64,000 bases of DNA from Desulfobaculum xiamenense (GCF_011927665.1 NZ_JAATJA010000002.1:496001-560000), one strand, 5' to 3'; numbered from the stretch's first letter, positions 16,928 through 27,323 are shown. Numbers and translations are program-made. The notes: generated by a model from the sequence alone, not told the origin.

Positions 16928-18130
16928 ATGGGGGGACATATGCGGCGGCCACTGGTGACGGCCATCGTCTCGACCTTCGACGCGGAGCGCCTGTTCGCTG
17001 GCTGCATGGAGAATCTTCTGCGGCAGAGCCTCTACGCGCGGGGGCTTCTGGAGATCGTGGTGGTCGACAGCGGATCGCGGCAGGGCGAGAGCGCGCTGGC
17101 CGCCGCCTACGCGCGCGAGCATCCGGGTATCGTCTGCCTGCGCACACAGCGCGAGACGCTCTATGCGGCGTGGAACCGCGCCGTGGGCGTTGCCTTGGGG
17201 CGCTACATTGCTAACGCCAACACCGACGACCGCCACCATCCGGACACGATGCGCGTCATGGCCGAATGGCTCGACGCCTCGGGAGCGGGGCTGGCCTATG
17301 CCGATACCCTCATCACGCCCGCCGTCAACGAGACGCACATGGACACGCGCTCCGACGTGGTATGGGCCATGCCCGGGTATTCGCTGCGTCAGGCCGTTGT
17401 CGACTGCATTTTCGGCCCGGTGACCATGTGGCGTGCCGATGCGCATGATGCGATCGGCATGTTTCCGGAGGAAATGCGCATCGCGGGCGACTATGCGTTT
17501 TTCCTACACGTGGCGTGGAAGATGGGGGCCGTCCACGTTCCTCTGCCGCTTGGGCTGTGCCATCAATCAATGGACAATCTGTCTTCCGACGTGGTAGGGG
17601 CGGTTCGCGAAAATTATGCGTTCCTTCCCGCTTTGCGTCGATGCATTCCCCTTGCGGACATGTATCCGTTTCTTGATGGGAACGCCTCGGACGCAGCCCG
17701 GTGCATAGCGCTTGTGGATTACGCGAACCTGCTGCTGTTCGCTCCGGGAGGGCACGCGGACCCGGCGCACGCCCTCGACCTCTACGCCGAGGTCGACGCG
17801 TTGTGTCCGGGGCGCTTCGACGTGCGCTTCAACGCCGCAGTGGCCATGGTCAAGGCGGGTGAGCGCGAGCGGGCCATGGACGCGTTGCGGGGCATCGACG
17901 TTCGGGACGACGAGGAACGGACGCTGGTGGCGCACAACGTTCGCCTGCTCCAGCGTGGCGAGCCGCTGTGGAAGCTGGCGACGGTGAGTGTTTCGCATCC
18001 GCTCACGGATGCACTTGCGCCGCTGGTGCCCCGGGAACGACGCAGGATGTCGCGCGCGCAGTATATCGCGCTGCGGCCGGGTGGCGCGGCGTACCTCGCA
18101 GGCGACGCATCGGCGGACGCGACGAGGTAG
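16928..18130 (+). CDS. GT2-family glycosyltransferase with C-terminal extension
   Basis: 400 residues. The GT-A nucleotide-binding fold is clear in the first 240: VTAIVSTFDAERLFAGCMENLL, EIVVVDSGS, AAWNRAVGVALGRYIANANTDDRHHPD (the D-x-D-like donor/metal motif is TDD) and RIAGDYAFFLHVAW. The C-terminal 130 residues are helical and look TPR-like (LDLYAEVDALCPGRFDVRFNAAVAMVKAGERERAMDALRGI). A ribosome site (CACGGAGGGCG) precedes ATG 16928 and the gap to the rhodanese-YceI gene is 18 bases, so the two are probably co-transcribed. The substrate is unknown. Confidence 0.85.
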   Translation: MGGHMRRPLVTAIVSTFDAERLFAGCMENLLRQSLYARGLLEIVVVDSGSRQGESALAAAYAREHPGIVCLRTQRETLYAAWNRAVGVALGRYIANANTDDRHHPDTMRVMAEWLDASGAGLAYADTLITPAVNETHMDTRSDVVWAMPGYSLRQAVVDCIFGPVTMWRADAHDAIGMFPEEMRIAGDYAFFLHVAWKMGAVHVPLPLGLCHQSMDNLSSDVVGAVRENYAFLPALRRCIPLADMYPFLDGNASDAARCIALVDYANLLLFAPGGHADPAHALDLYAEVDALCPGRFDVRFNAAVAMVKAGERERAMDALRGIDVRDDEERTLVAHNVRLLQRGEPLWKLATVSVSHPLTDALAPLVPRERRRMSRAQYIALRPGGAAYLAGDASADATR

Positions 18131-18149
18131 GCCCCGAACCTGTCGGGGC
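18131..18149 (+). terminator. Short hairpin after the GT2 gene
   Basis: A 7-bp G/C-rich inverted repeat (GCCCCGA / TCGGGGC) starts right after the stop codon in the gap between convergent genes. No T run follows, so a termination role is tentative. Confidence 0.3.
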
Positions 18150-18248
18150 AAAGAAGCCGGAGGGCGACAAGATTCGAGCGCCTTGCCCGAGGCGTGTCAG
18201 GTGTCCGCTTCGGCACCTATGTGGAAGAGCCTGGGGGGGGCGAAAAGC

Positions 18249-19034
18249 CTACGCGCGCTTGCGGGCGATCCATGCCCTTGTACGGTACTCGACCTCCAGC
18301 TCGTTCATCCCGTCAAGGCGTTGCTCAACGAATGCGAGGAATTCCTCGAATTTCTCTTCACCTAGCTGGGAGCGAACATCGTTCACGGAGCGCCATGCGC
18401 CAATATAGGCGTCCACGCTGCGCATCTCCTTGTGGAAGGATTCCATGTAGAGCACGTCCCTGAAGAGGCCGCACTGCGTGAGCGATGCGAATAGCCCGTC
18501 CGTGAAAGTGGAATTGCCCGAGGAGCGGCGCTTGATGGCGGGGTTCAGCTCGTAGATCTTGTGTTCGATTTCGTCGAAGATGCTACCAGCCTTGATTTCG
18601 CGGGGATTCCAGAGCGCGAGGAAGATTCCGCCGGGGCGCAGGACGCGGTCGAATTCCTTGACTGCACTGTCGAAATCCGCCCAGTGGAAGGACGAGGCCA
18701 TGGAGAGGATATCGCAGGAGTCCGTTTCCAGACCGGTGTTTTCCGCATTTCCCTTGCACCATTGAATGGGGAGCGCGGAGGAGTCTGCAACGCCCATTCG
18801 CCGCATCTCGTCGTTGGGTTCCACCGCGCGGATGGAGGCGGGGCCCTTCTGGGCCATCATTCTGGTCCAGATGCCGGTTCCGGCGCCGACATCGACGACG
18901 TCGATTTCTCGGGCAGGTCTGTTCTGAAGTCCGAAGACCGTGTCCACGATGATGTCAGCGTATCTGGGGCGGAATGCGGAATAGTTCTGCGCAAGGGCTG
19001 TAAAGTCGCCGGGTTTCATGGAGCGTTCAGACAT
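18249..19034 (-). CDS. Class I SAM-dependent methyltransferase
   Basis: 261 residues. Motif I is VVDVGAGTGIWT, followed by AVEPNDEMRRMG (the acidic residue after beta 2), DILSMASSFHWADFDSAVKEF and LRPGGIFLALWNPRE, the usual Methyltransf_11 layout. The start is placed at ATG 19034 because the family fold begins shortly after (MKPGDFTALAQNYSAFRPRYAD); upstream codons in the frame lie in AT-richer intergenic DNA. The substrate is not recognisable. It may act on a small molecule or lipid (inference). It is convergent with the GT2 gene and divergent from the next HD-GYP gene. Confidence 0.85.
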   Translation of the reverse strand: MSERSMKPGDFTALAQNYSAFRPRYADIIVDTVFGLQNRPAREIDVVDVGAGTGIWTRMMAQKGPASIRAVEPNDEMRRMGVADSSALPIQWCKGNAENTGLETDSCDILSMASSFHWADFDSAVKEFDRVLRPGGIFLALWNPREIKAGSIFDEIEHKIYELNPAIKRRSSGNSTFTDGLFASLTQCGLFRDVLYMESFHKEMRSVDAYIGAWRSVNDVRSQLGEEKFEEFLAFVEQRLDGMNELEVEYRTRAWIARKRA

Positions 19035-19438
19035 GGCTACCTCTGTGTGCTTCGGATGTGTTGCGAGAGGATGGAGAACGGTGGGTGATTTGTCAATTGT
19101 CCTGTTCGCGGATGATGTGTTGCGCATCTCGTGATGTCTCGTCCGAGGCCATGCGACGGAGCTCATCGTGACGCATGCGCCGTGTGGCATTTCTTACTGT
19201 GGTCTTGTCGGTTGTGCATGATGTTTGGTCGTTGGCGTCGCGGAATCGATGCGTGGACAGCATATATTCTTGTGTGGTAGTGGCTCTGGCCCATGTGAGT
19301 ATGCGGTGCCGTTTGTATGACAGCGAATGAGTCGTTGTGCCATTCGGCAGGAGTACGTCGCAGTTTTGGTCTCGTTGCGTGAGCGCTTGGCGGCGTTTGT
19401 GCCTGGTGGCATGCGTACCTCAACACAGACCAATCGAG
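19035..19438. other. Intergenic region between divergent genes
   Basis: About 400 bases with lower G+C than the flanks. TTGACA reads on the - strand at 19091-19096 and could be a -35 element for the methyltransferase, but no convincing -10 box is seen. A TATATT lies at about 19262. I see no gene, repeat or RNA fold here. Confidence 0.4.
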
Positions 19439-20632
19439 ATGATACGAAAGATTCCCGTTACCGAGCTTCGTCCTGGCATGTTCGTGGTGGATACCGGGCT
19501 GTCGTGGATGGACTATCCCTATCTGTTCGCGGATGAGGGGATCATCGAGTCGTCGGAACAGGTGCTGCGCATCGCCGAGGACTATACTGAGGCCTTCATC
19601 GACACCGAGCGCGGAACCTATGCCACGTTGGACATCGGCGACGGCGGCATGGCCGAGGCGGTGACCTCGGAGGCGGGCGCATCTCCGGCACGCGTGCCGC
19701 TGGCGATGGAGATCGCGCATGCGCGCAAGTTCTACGATGAGTCCCTGACCTTTGCGCGTTCGTTCATGAACGCCGTGGGCGAGGGCGGCGGCATCGACTA
19801 CGAGCGCTCCGAAACCTTCGTCGAGGGCGTCATCGACTCCGTGAGCCGTAATCCCGACGCGTTGGTCAGTATGACCAAGCTTCGGGCCTTCGACGAATAC
19901 ACCTACACCCACTGCATCAACGTGGCCGTGCTGAGCACCGCCTTCGCCGAATTCCGAGGCCTGTCGCGGGCGGATCTCATGGACGTCGGACTGGCCGGGC
20001 TGTACCACGACATCGGCAAGACGCTCATCCCCCCGCGTGTGCTGAACAAGCCCGGACGCTTGACCGAGAGCGAGTTCAACATCATCCGCAAGCATCCCGA
20101 ACGCGGGCTGCTGATGCTGCGAAGCGGCAGGCCGCTGCCGGAGCGGGTGCTTCGTGGCGTGGCGGAGCATCATGAGAAATACAATGGAAGTGGCTATCCA
20201 GCCAGACGAAGAGACGAAGCGATTCATCCCTTCGCGCGCATCATTTCGCTTGCCGACGTGTACGACGCACTGACCAGCCGCCGGGTGTACAAGAACGGCC
20301 TGTCGCCGCACAACGCGTTGCGCATCATGTATGGCATGCGCGGGCAGGATTTCCACCCCGGCAGCGTGGAGCGCTTCATCAAGTTCATAGGCATCTACCC
20401 GGTGGGGGCGCTGGTGCGCCTCGACAACGGGATGCATGCCGTGGTCTGCGGCTCCAACAGCGCGTCACCGCTTCTGCCCGAGGTCATCGTGGCCTTCGAC
20501 CGCGACATGCGTCCCGTCGAACGCATGCGCGTGGACATGGCGGCGCAGGCTGCAGGGGCCGTCCCTGTGGCCATCGAGGCTTGCCTCGAACCCGCCGACT
20601 ACGGCATTCGCACCGAGGAGTACCTCGGCTGA
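19439..20632 (+). CDS. HD-GYP domain cyclic-di-GMP phosphodiesterase (DUF3391-type)
   Basis: 397 residues. The N terminus [22 protein letters not shown] is the short DUF3391-like domain found before some HD-GYP domains. The catalytic part is intact: [48 protein letters not shown], and the trailing [17 protein letters not shown] proteins hydrolyse cyclic di-GMP to GMP. The start at ATG 19439 is chosen from the conserved N terminus; the ribosome site is weak. No sensor or membrane domain is seen, so it is probably cytosolic. Confidence 0.88.
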   Translation: MIRKIPVTELRPGMFVVDTGLSWMDYPYLFADEGIIESSEQVLRIAEDYTEAFIDTERGTYATLDIGDGGMAEAVTSEAGASPARVPLAMEIAHARKFYDESLTFARSFMNAVGEGGGIDYERSETFVEGVIDSVSRNPDALVSMTKLRAFDEYTYTHCINVAVLSTAFAEFRGLSRADLMDVGLAGLYHDIGKTLIPPRVLNKPGRLTESEFNIIRKHPERGLLMLRSGRPLPERVLRGVAEHHEKYNGSGYPARRRDEAIHPFARIISLADVYDALTSRRVYKNGLSPHNALRIMYGMRGQDFHPGSVERFIKFIGIYPVGALVRLDNGMHAVVCGSNSASPLLPEVIVAFDRDMRPVERMRVDMAAQAAGAVPVAIEACLEPADYGIRTEEYLG

Positions 20633-20685
20633 CGCACGCCGCGCGGCGCTTTGCAAACCCGGTGGAGTCGCATATAACCCGACTC

Positions 20686-22095
20686 ATGCAGCACAACGTC
20701 TCCATACGCGATACCGTGGCCGCCATCGCCACGCCTCCCGGTTCCGGTGGTGTCGGCATCGTCCGGTTGAGCGGTCCGCAGAGCCGGGCCGTCGGCCATC
20801 GCCTGTTCCGGTCCTCGCGTCCTACCTTCGAGGATTTTCGGCCCTACATGCTTCATCACGGCTGGGCGCTCGACGAGCGCGGCGAGCCTCTCGACGAGTG
20901 CCTCGCGGTGTTCATGCCCGGTCCCGGGTCGTACACGGCCGAGGATGTGGTGGAGTTCCAGTGCCACGGCGGCCCCGCCGTGGTTCGCGCCGTGCTCGCG
21001 GCCGTGCTGGCCTGCGGCGTGCGCGCCGCCGGTCCCGGCGAATTCACCTATCGCGCCTTCATCAACGGCCGCCTCGACCTCACGCAGGCCGAGGCCGTGG
21101 CCGAGATGATCGCCGCCCCCACCCGCGCGGGCATGACGCTGGCGCAGACGCGGCTGTCCGGTGCCCTTGGCGAGCGCATCGCCGAGCTTCGCTCCCGGTT
21201 GGAGCATCTGCGCGCCCAACTCTGCGTGGCCGTGGATTTCCCCGAGGACGAGGTGGAATGCCTCGCTCCGGACGAGTTTTCCGTCGGCGTGCGCGAGGTG
21301 GCCGACGCCGTGCGCGCGCTCATCGCGAATTTCGAGCGCGGCCGCTGCTGGCGCGAGGGCGCGCTCACCGTGCTGGCCGGTCAGGTCAACGCTGGCAAGT
21401 CCAGCCTCATGAACGCCCTTCTGGGCCGCGAACGCGCCATCGTGACCGACATCCCCGGCACCACGCGCGACTACCTCGAAGAGGCAGTCAATCTCGACGG
21501 CCTGCCCGTGCGCCTCGTGGATACGGCGGGCATTCGGGAGACCGAGGACGCCGTGGAGCGCGCCGGTCTGGAGCGTAGCCGCGACATGGCCGAGCGGGCC
21601 GATCTCGTTTTGCTGGTGGTGGACCGTACCCGGCCCGTGGCGGCGGAGGACATCGGCCTCGCCCAGCGGCTTGGTCCGCAGCGTGTGCTGGCGGTGCTCA
21701 ATAAGAGCGACCTCGCTGAGGGCCACGCGCATGAGGAGGGCGACGCCACCGGAGCCGGATGGTTCGTGCGGGCCGGTTTCGAGACCGTGCGCGTGTCGGC
21801 CCGGACCGGTGCGGGGCTCGACCGCCTGTGCGACCGCATCCGCGAGCGTGTGGTGGGCAGCGGTGGCGAGCCGGACGCCGGGGAGGTCGTGCCCAACCTG
21901 CGTCAGTCGCAGGCGCTTTCGCAGGCCCTCGACGAACTGTGCGCCCTCGATGCGGACATCGCGGCGGGCATTCCCTATGATTTGCTTGGGGTGCGGCTTG
22001 AGGCGGCGTGCACCATCCTCGGGGAGATCACGGGCGAGATTGCTCCCGCCGACGTGCTTAATTCGATCTTCAGCACCTTCTGCATCGGCAAGTAG
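20686..22095 (+). CDS. mnmE: tRNA modification GTPase MnmE
   Basis: 469 residues. With MnmG it makes the cmnm5 modification on U34 of several tRNAs. The N-terminal formyl-THF-binding domain starts with [22 protein letters not shown] and includes the [23 protein letters not shown] segment. The G domain carries [10 protein letters not shown] (G1), DIPGTTRD (G2), DTAGIRE (G3) and NKSD (G4). The protein ends with the diagnostic FCIGK, whose Cys is catalytically required. In many bacteria mnmE follows jag in the rpmH block; here it is about 11 kb away. The start at ATG 20686 fits the conserved N terminus; the Shine-Dalgarno is poor. Confidence 0.96.
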   Translation: MQHNVSIRDTVAAIATPPGSGGVGIVRLSGPQSRAVGHRLFRSSRPTFEDFRPYMLHHGWALDERGEPLDECLAVFMPGPGSYTAEDVVEFQCHGGPAVVRAVLAAVLACGVRAAGPGEFTYRAFINGRLDLTQAEAVAEMIAAPTRAGMTLAQTRLSGALGERIAELRSRLEHLRAQLCVAVDFPEDEVECLAPDEFSVGVREVADAVRALIANFERGRCWREGALTVLAGQVNAGKSSLMNALLGRERAIVTDIPGTTRDYLEEAVNLDGLPVRLVDTAGIRETEDAVERAGLERSRDMAERADLVLLVVDRTRPVAAEDIGLAQRLGPQRVLAVLNKSDLAEGHAHEEGDATGAGWFVRAGFETVRVSARTGAGLDRLCDRIRERVVGSGGEPDAGEVVPNLRQSQALSQALDELCALDADIAAGIPYDLLGVRLEAACTILGEITGEIAPADVLNSIFSTFCIGK

Positions 22096-22097
22096 CG

Positions 22098-22113
22098 CGC
22101 CCCTTGCGGGGCG
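22098..22113. terminator. Small bidirectional hairpin
   Basis: A 6-bp G/C stem (CGCCCC / GGGGCG) with a 4-base loop fills the 18-bp gap between the convergent mnmE and adenylate cyclase genes. It has no T run. Confidence 0.4.
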
Positions 22114-25100
22114 TCATCCCGTGGCGATGCGCGGGGCGAGGCATTTTTTCGGCATCCACACGGCAAGGGGCGCATCCGCGTCCATTTCCGCGCCGGAGTT
22201 CGCGCGCACGAAGCCGCGCGGGTCGTCCTTGAGGAGCGCGAGAGCCTTGGGCTTGACGATGCAGAACAGTTCCCCCCAGTTGGTGGCGTAGACGAGGGCC
22301 ACGTCGCCGTAGGTCTTGGCCTCGCGCTCCGTGAGCATGTTCACGGCCACGAGGGCGCGGGTGACGCGCTCTGGGCGCAGCGTCTCCTCCACGGGTGCGT
22401 CGAAGACGTCGGCGCGACCGAACGTGTGGCTCAACGCATCGAGGAGCGAGGCGAGGTCGGGCAGGCTGGCCGGGGCGACGATGTTCTGCCCGGAGAGCTG
22501 CATGCCCGGCGAATGGATGCCATTCCCCGCGAGCCACGCCGCCAGTCGCACCGGATGTCGTTCGCGGTGCATCTCCTCATTGCGCTTGTTCTTCCCCTTC
22601 TGTCCGGCTAGTTCGCCGCTGGCCACCCATTCCGTGGGCTTTCCCGGAGCGTTTTCGCAGGCGATGTGCATGGACGCGAACATGCCGCGCGGCGAGTTCA
22701 TGAACGGGATGTGCATGATCTTGCCGGGGCGCGGCTGGAAGTGTGCGAATATCTTTCTGCCGAGCCGCGTGAGGTCCTCGTCCGTGATGCGTACGCCGTC
22801 CGCCTGCCCGGACATGGCGCGGATGTTTTCGTAGGTCTGGAACATGAAGCGCGCCACCTGCCGGCCAAGCTCCATCTGCCGCGAGAAGCTCTGCACGCCG
22901 TTGACGCTGGCGGGGCGCAGGGACTGCGTGCGCCGCGTCGCGCTGGCGCTTGGCAGTTCCGCCGGGCAGTGCGGGAAGAAGTATTCGATGAAGCTGAACC
23001 CGCGCACGTCGGCGCTGCGGCCCGTGGTCGGCTCCATGCGCGTGAAGCCTGTCCGCTGGTCGAAGGCCATGGCGACTAGCGCTTGCGCCTCGGCCCGGCC
23101 GCCCTCGGCGAAGTGGCGGTTCACCTCACGAAAGAGCACGGCGTAGGGATCGACGCTCCAGAAGTCCCGCAGTCCGGCCGTGACGTTTTCCCGTAAGCGT
23201 TCGCAGATGGTGGGGGCGTCGCGCGAGTCGGTGTAGGCTTCGAGCAGCGCGAATTTCATGATTGACTTGAAGGGGCTTTTCAGGGCCTTCACGATCTGCC
23301 ACAGCGACGCGCCAAAGAATTCCTCCGCCGGGATGCGCGGCAGGTGCCCGATGTCCGCCAGCGCGGCGTCCGGCAGGCCGATGCGCTCCGGCTGCGTTCC
23401 TGCGGCACGGGCGTACGCCTTTTCGTCCGTGCCGGGGCCTGTGGCCCACCATGCCGGTTTTCTGCCCGCCAGACACAGCGCCGTCCTGTAGAATTCCTCC
23501 TTCAGCAGCAGGGCCTGACTCGATCCTGCGCTTTCCTTGTCGCTTAATCCGAAATCGTTGTCGCGCACGCTCGCCATGTCCATGACGAAGAAGTGCAGTT
23601 CCAGAGCGTGCCGCTCCTCGGCGAAGCGCTCGATCGCCGCGAGCTTGTCGCGAAAGGCTTGGCGTGTCGCCTTGTCGGCTGCGGATTCGTCCGCGCACAG
23701 CCACATGTCGATGTCGGAGCGCGCCGTCTGGGCGATGCTGCCCACGCTGCCGATGGTGTACAGGCCCTCGACGCGGATGGGGACCGCCCCCGCCTCGGGA
23801 TCGGGCGTGCGGCGGATGCCGGTCAGCCGTTCCAGCGACAGCAGGCAGTGCCGGGTGGGTACGAAGCCGTCGATGCGGCAGCCCGGAGCCGGAGCGCCGT
23901 CCGCTGGCATGGCCGGGGCCTCCACAAGCGCGGGCAGCGCGGCGAGCATGTCGGCCGCTTCGGGGCCGAGCTTGGCCGCGCACCAGTCCAGCCGCCTGTG
24001 GTTGGCGCGAAGCCAGTGGCCCATGTGGCGGCGCATGTCGCGTATGGCGGCAAAGCGTTCGAGGGCGGTGAGTTGCGCGGCGGGCTTGGCCGTTGCCGTG
24101 GGTTTTGCCCCGATGGGGGCGCGGATGATGGCGTCCTCGGTTCTGTCCCGCGCGGCGCGCAGTTCCGCATCGTCCGCTGTGGTGGCCGTGAACCATGCGT
24201 TGGCGAAGGAGCAGGCGCGCACGGGCGTGTTGACGAAGGTGCACCCCCGCGCGATGCAGCCGTCAAACAGGCAGTCCGTGAGTTCGATGCCGGAGAAGGC
24301 CGCGCGGTCGAGGGTGGCGCGCGAAAGGTCCGTGCCTGCGAATTCGGAACTGCGGATGCTGACGCCGCTTAGCATGGCTCCGAACAGCGTGCTTGCGCTT
24401 ACGGTGGTGTCCTCCACGGCGCAGCCGTCGAGGCGGGCTCCGTCGAGCAGGCATCCGGTCAGGGTGCATGCGCTGATGGTGCCGCCGGAGAGCGTCGCTC
24501 CGGACAGGCGGCAGTCGCGCAGGGTGCAGCCCGAGAGCGCGGCGGTCCGGAAGGCGCAGGCCGTGAAGTCCGTGCGCTCGAAGGTGCAGCGGTCGAAGCG
24601 GACGTTGACGAACTGCGATGCGCTGAAGGTGCAGTCGCGAAAGGTCGCGTTGTCGAAGACTGTTGCGGTGAAGGTCGTGTGTGTGGCCGAGCTTTCGGTG
24701 AAGGTGCCCCCGGTCGATGTGCCCCCGTCCGCGAGGGCGACGAGGCCTTGCGCTGCGGACGAGTGCTCCGTGGCTTGCTTCGCGCCGAATCGTTCGGTGA
24801 CCTTGTGCAGCAGCGAGGTGGCGGGCTGCGCCGTGTGCGCCTCGTCCTGTGGCGCGTCTGGAACCTGTGGGGGCTGGGCCTCGAAGGGCGCGGGCTGCGG
24901 CACATCGTCGATGGTGATGCCTGTGGCGGCGAAGGCTTCCGGATCGATGCGGGCTGCCAGCGCGCAGAGCAGAACGAGGGCCTGCGGACGTGTCGTGTCC
25001 GGCAGAGCCTTCAGGACCGCCTTGATGGTCGTCCACGGGCAGGACAGCGCAAGGGCGGCGGCCTCGTGGGCGAGTGCGGCGTCCGCCTGCCATAGCGAGG

Positions 25101-25935
25101 CCAGCGCGGCAGGAAGGGTGGGCGCGTTCATGGTGCGCAGGGCGCGTGCGGCGGCGATGCGCACCCCCGGATTCTGGTGACGCAGGAAGAGTTCCGCCGC
25201 CTTGCGGGTGACGTCGTCCGCCGCCGGGGTGCCGCCCATGGCCGAGAGGATGTGCGGAATGGTCTCCGGGGTGGCCCCCTTGAGGATGCGCGCCAGCCGC
25301 GAGCTGATGATCGGCGATTCGAGGTGCCCGGCGGTGCGGGCCATGTAGCGGCGCTGCTCCTGATCGAGGTCCATGTTGAGCAGTTCCTGCGCCCACAGGC
25401 CGAAGCGTCCGCGCAGAAGCTCGTTTTGGATGGGGTAGGCCGCGCTGTCGCCGCGCGCGGTGAGTTGCGCCAGAAACATGAGCACGGCCTCGGGGTCGTC
25501 GTTTTCGATCTCGCGCAGGCGGTCGAGGGTGGCGGTCAACTCGCGCGGGGGGATGGCTCTGCGCGTCGCGAGGATGCGGTTCATGAGCGCGAGGTGGCGA
25601 TTGGGGGGCAGCTTGGCGCGAGCGGCCTCGGCCACGCGTTCGGGAAGGCGCGGGTCGCACAGGAGCATGGCGGCGCGCAGCTCTCCTGCCGGGCCGAGCA
25701 TGGCGAGCGCCGAGAAGACGCGGTCCGTGATGGTCGGCTCCGAGGCCACGAGGGCGAGGCTCGACAGGATGCAGGCCGCCACCGACGCCGCGCGGGCGAT
25801 GTCCTGATTGTCGCGGTCCGCCGTGCGGAAGTGCCCGGCGGCCTGCTCCGCCACGGTCTGCACGGCGGCCGGTTTGGCGAGCGCAGCGAAGAGTTCGTCG
25901 GTGAAGCGGGTGAGCAGAAGGGCCGTAGCGTCCAT
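22114..25935 (-). CDS. Class I adenylate cyclase with HEAT-like and pentapeptide-repeat regions
   Basis: 1273 residues. Residues about 1-370 are Ala/Leu-rich helical repeats resembling HEAT/ARM (AAELFLRHQNPGVRIAAARALRTM). Residues about 405-580 are pentapeptide-type repeats (cycles such as GGTISACTLTGCLLDGARLD). Residues about 630-1273 match class I adenylate cyclase (CyaA): a nucleotidyltransferase motif YTIGSVGSIAQTARSDIDMW at about 725 and EEFFGASLWQIVKALKSPFK followed by FALLEAY at about 870. It would make cAMP from ATP. The enterobacterial enzyme is about 850 residues and lacks the repeat regions. ATG 25935 is chosen because upstream codons in this frame run antisense-like through the HD-GYP gene. 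Confidence 0.82.
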   Translation of the reverse strand: MDATALLLTRFTDELFAALAKPAAVQTVAEQAAGHFRTADRDNQDIARAASVAACILSSLALVASEPTITDRVFSALAMLGPAGELRAAMLLCDPRLPERVAEAARAKLPPNRHLALMNRILATRRAIPPRELTATLDRLREIENDDPEAVLMFLAQLTARGDSAAYPIQNELLRGRFGLWAQELLNMDLDQEQRRYMARTAGHLESPIISSRLARILKGATPETIPHILSAMGGTPAADDVTRKAAELFLRHQNPGVRIAAARALRTMNAPTLPAALASLWQADAALAHEAAALALSCPWTTIKAVLKALPDTTRPQALVLLCALAARIDPEAFAATGITIDDVPQPAPFEAQPPQVPDAPQDEAHTAQPATSLLHKVTERFGAKQATEHSSAAQGLVALADGGTSTGGTFTESSATHTTFTATVFDNATFRDCTFSASQFVNVRFDRCTFERTDFTACAFRTAALSGCTLRDCRLSGATLSGGTISACTLTGCLLDGARLDGCAVEDTTVSASTLFGAMLSGVSIRSSEFAGTDLSRATLDRAAFSGIELTDCLFDGCIARGCTFVNTPVRACSFANAWFTATTADDAELRAARDRTEDAIIRAPIGAKPTATAKPAAQLTALERFAAIRDMRRHMGHWLRANHRRLDWCAAKLGPEAADMLAALPALVEAPAMPADGAPAPGCRIDGFVPTRHCLLSLERLTGIRRTPDPEAGAVPIRVEGLYTIGSVGSIAQTARSDIDMWLCADESAADKATRQAFRDKLAAIERFAEERHALELHFFVMDMASVRDNDFGLSDKESAGSSQALLLKEEFYRTALCLAGRKPAWWATGPGTDEKAYARAAGTQPERIGLPDAALADIGHLPRIPAEEFFGASLWQIVKALKSPFKSIMKFALLEAYTDSRDAPTICERLRENVTAGLRDFWSVDPYAVLFREVNRHFAEGGRAEAQALVAMAFDQRTGFTRMEPTTGRSADVRGFSFIEYFFPHCPAELPSASATRRTQSLRPASVNGVQSFSRQMELGRQVARFMFQTYENIRAMSGQADGVRITDEDLTRLGRKIFAHFQPRPGKIMHIPFMNSPRGMFASMHIACENAPGKPTEWVASGELAGQKGKNKRNEEMHRERHPVRLAAWLAGNGIHSPGMQLSGQNIVAPASLPDLASLLDALSHTFGRADVFDAPVEETLRPERVTRALVAVNMLTEREAKTYGDVALVYATNWGELFCIVKPKALALLKDDPRGFVRANSGAEMDADAPLAVWMPKKCLAPRIATG

Positions 25936-25955
25936 GGCGTCTCGTCCCTTGGCCG

Positions 25956-27251
25956 CTAGGACGCGCCCTGTGCGGTTTCCGCGTAGTAGTTGATGTGGGC
26001 GCTCGGGCTCAGGTAGGCGAAGACCTCGCGGGAAAGCTCTTCGGGGCGTAGCGTGCTGGTGATTTCGAGGTCCTTTTCGATGACGAGGTCCACCATGAGC
26101 GCCTCGGCGCGGGGGACCATGGGGTGGTGCATGAGCACCGTTGGCCGCGCGGCGTGGGCGGGTGTGGACGAGATGACCATGCCCTGCTGGCCGTTGGACA
26201 GCTCGACGATGGTCCCCGGCGGATAGACGCCCATGTTGCGGATGAATAGGGACAGGATGCGCTGGTCCAGCGTGTTGCGCTGGCGGGCGTAGAGACTGCG
26301 CAGTGCGTCGTGGGGGGTGAGCGGCGTGGCCTCGCGGTCGTTGATGAGGTGCTCGAAGGCGTTGACCACGGCCACCACGCGGGCCAGCGGCGAGATGGAC
26401 TGGCCGGAGAGGCCTTCCGGATAGCCGGAGCCGTCCATGCTCTCGTGATGCTGGAGGACGACCTTGACCGCTGCGGCCGGAAAATTTGCGAAGTCGTCCA
26501 CGAGGCGCGCGCCGAGTACGGGGTGTTCCTTGCGGTAGCGGGCGATGGCCGCGTTCATGGATGTGCCGCTCTTGCCGCTGACCACGTGCATGGGCATGCG
26601 GCCCTTGCCGATATCGTGGAATAACGCGCCGAGGCCGAGGGCCTGCATGGCCTCGGGACGAAGCCCCAGATCCTTGCCGACCATGAGCGCGAGCACGGTG
26701 ACGTTCAGCGCGTGGTAGTTGCGCGTTTCCTCGCTGGGCTTGGCTCCCATGAGGGTGAGCACGGTGTCGCGCTGGTCGAGGAAGGTGTCCACGAGTGCGC
26801 CCACCACCTGTGCGGCCTCGGCCGCAGCCTCGCCGGAGCGGGCGCTGGCCCGGCGCAGGATGGTCACCACGCTGGACATGGTCTTTTCGTAGCGGCGTTC
26901 GCAGTGCTGGTAGGCGCGGCGGCGCTCGCGGTTGCGCTCCACGGTTTCGCGCCGAAGGCCGAGCAGTTCGGCGGAGACGGGCGTGCGCTCCTGCTCTGCG
27001 GTGGGGGCGTCTGGCGAATCGGCTGGTGGGACCTGTTGTGCGGCGTCTGGCGAGGGGAGCGGCATGCGGTCCGACTTTTCGAGGATGCATACGACCTGCG
27101 TGATGCCTGCCCTGCGGATGGCCTCAATGTCGTCCGTTCCGGCTATCTTGAAGGACTGCCGCTTGGCGAAGCCGGAGCCTATCTTGCGGTCGAGACGCAC
27201 GAACAGCCCCTCCACGAGCTGATCAACGGTCACGACGTATTGGGTCTCCAC
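25956..27251 (-). CDS. HD-GYP domain phosphodiesterase
   Basis: 431 residues. The start is GTG 27251, preceded by GAGGAGGG at good spacing. Residues about 1-60 are a short DUF3391-like domain (VTVDQLVEGLFVRLD), then a Pro-rich linker and a coiled region. The HD-GYP core is intact: LFHDIGKGRMPMHVV, EHPVLGARLV, QHHESMDGSGYPEG, VVNAFEHLIND and the trailing MGVYPPGTIVELSNG. It probably degrades cyclic di-GMP. It lies 20 bases upstream of the adenylate cyclase on the same strand, so the two second-messenger enzymes are probably co-transcribed. Confidence 0.88.
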   Translation of the reverse strand: METQYVVTVDQLVEGLFVRLDRKIGSGFAKRQSFKIAGTDDIEAIRRAGITQVVCILEKSDRMPLPSPDAAQQVPPADSPDAPTAEQERTPVSAELLGLRRETVERNRERRRAYQHCERRYEKTMSSVVTILRRASARSGEAAAEAAQVVGALVDTFLDQRDTVLTLMGAKPSEETRNYHALNVTVLALMVGKDLGLRPEAMQALGLGALFHDIGKGRMPMHVVSGKSGTSMNAAIARYRKEHPVLGARLVDDFANFPAAAVKVVLQHHESMDGSGYPEGLSGQSISPLARVVAVVNAFEHLINDREATPLTPHDALRSLYARQRNTLDQRILSLFIRNMGVYPPGTIVELSNGQQGMVISSTPAHAARPTVLMHHPMVPRAEALMVDLVIEKDLEITSTLRPEELSREVFAYLSPSAHINYYAETAQGAS

Positions 27252-27323
27252 GAATTGCCCTCCTCGATGCCATGCGCCGCGCGAATCAGGATCATCGATT
27301 CTACCGATATTCAATACAATTGA

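Noticed and set aside
25936-27090. N-terminal extension of the adenylate cyclase frame
   Set aside because: The frame stays open to 27090 but overlaps the HD-GYP gene in another frame. The composition is Arg/Pro/His-rich, unlike a real domain.
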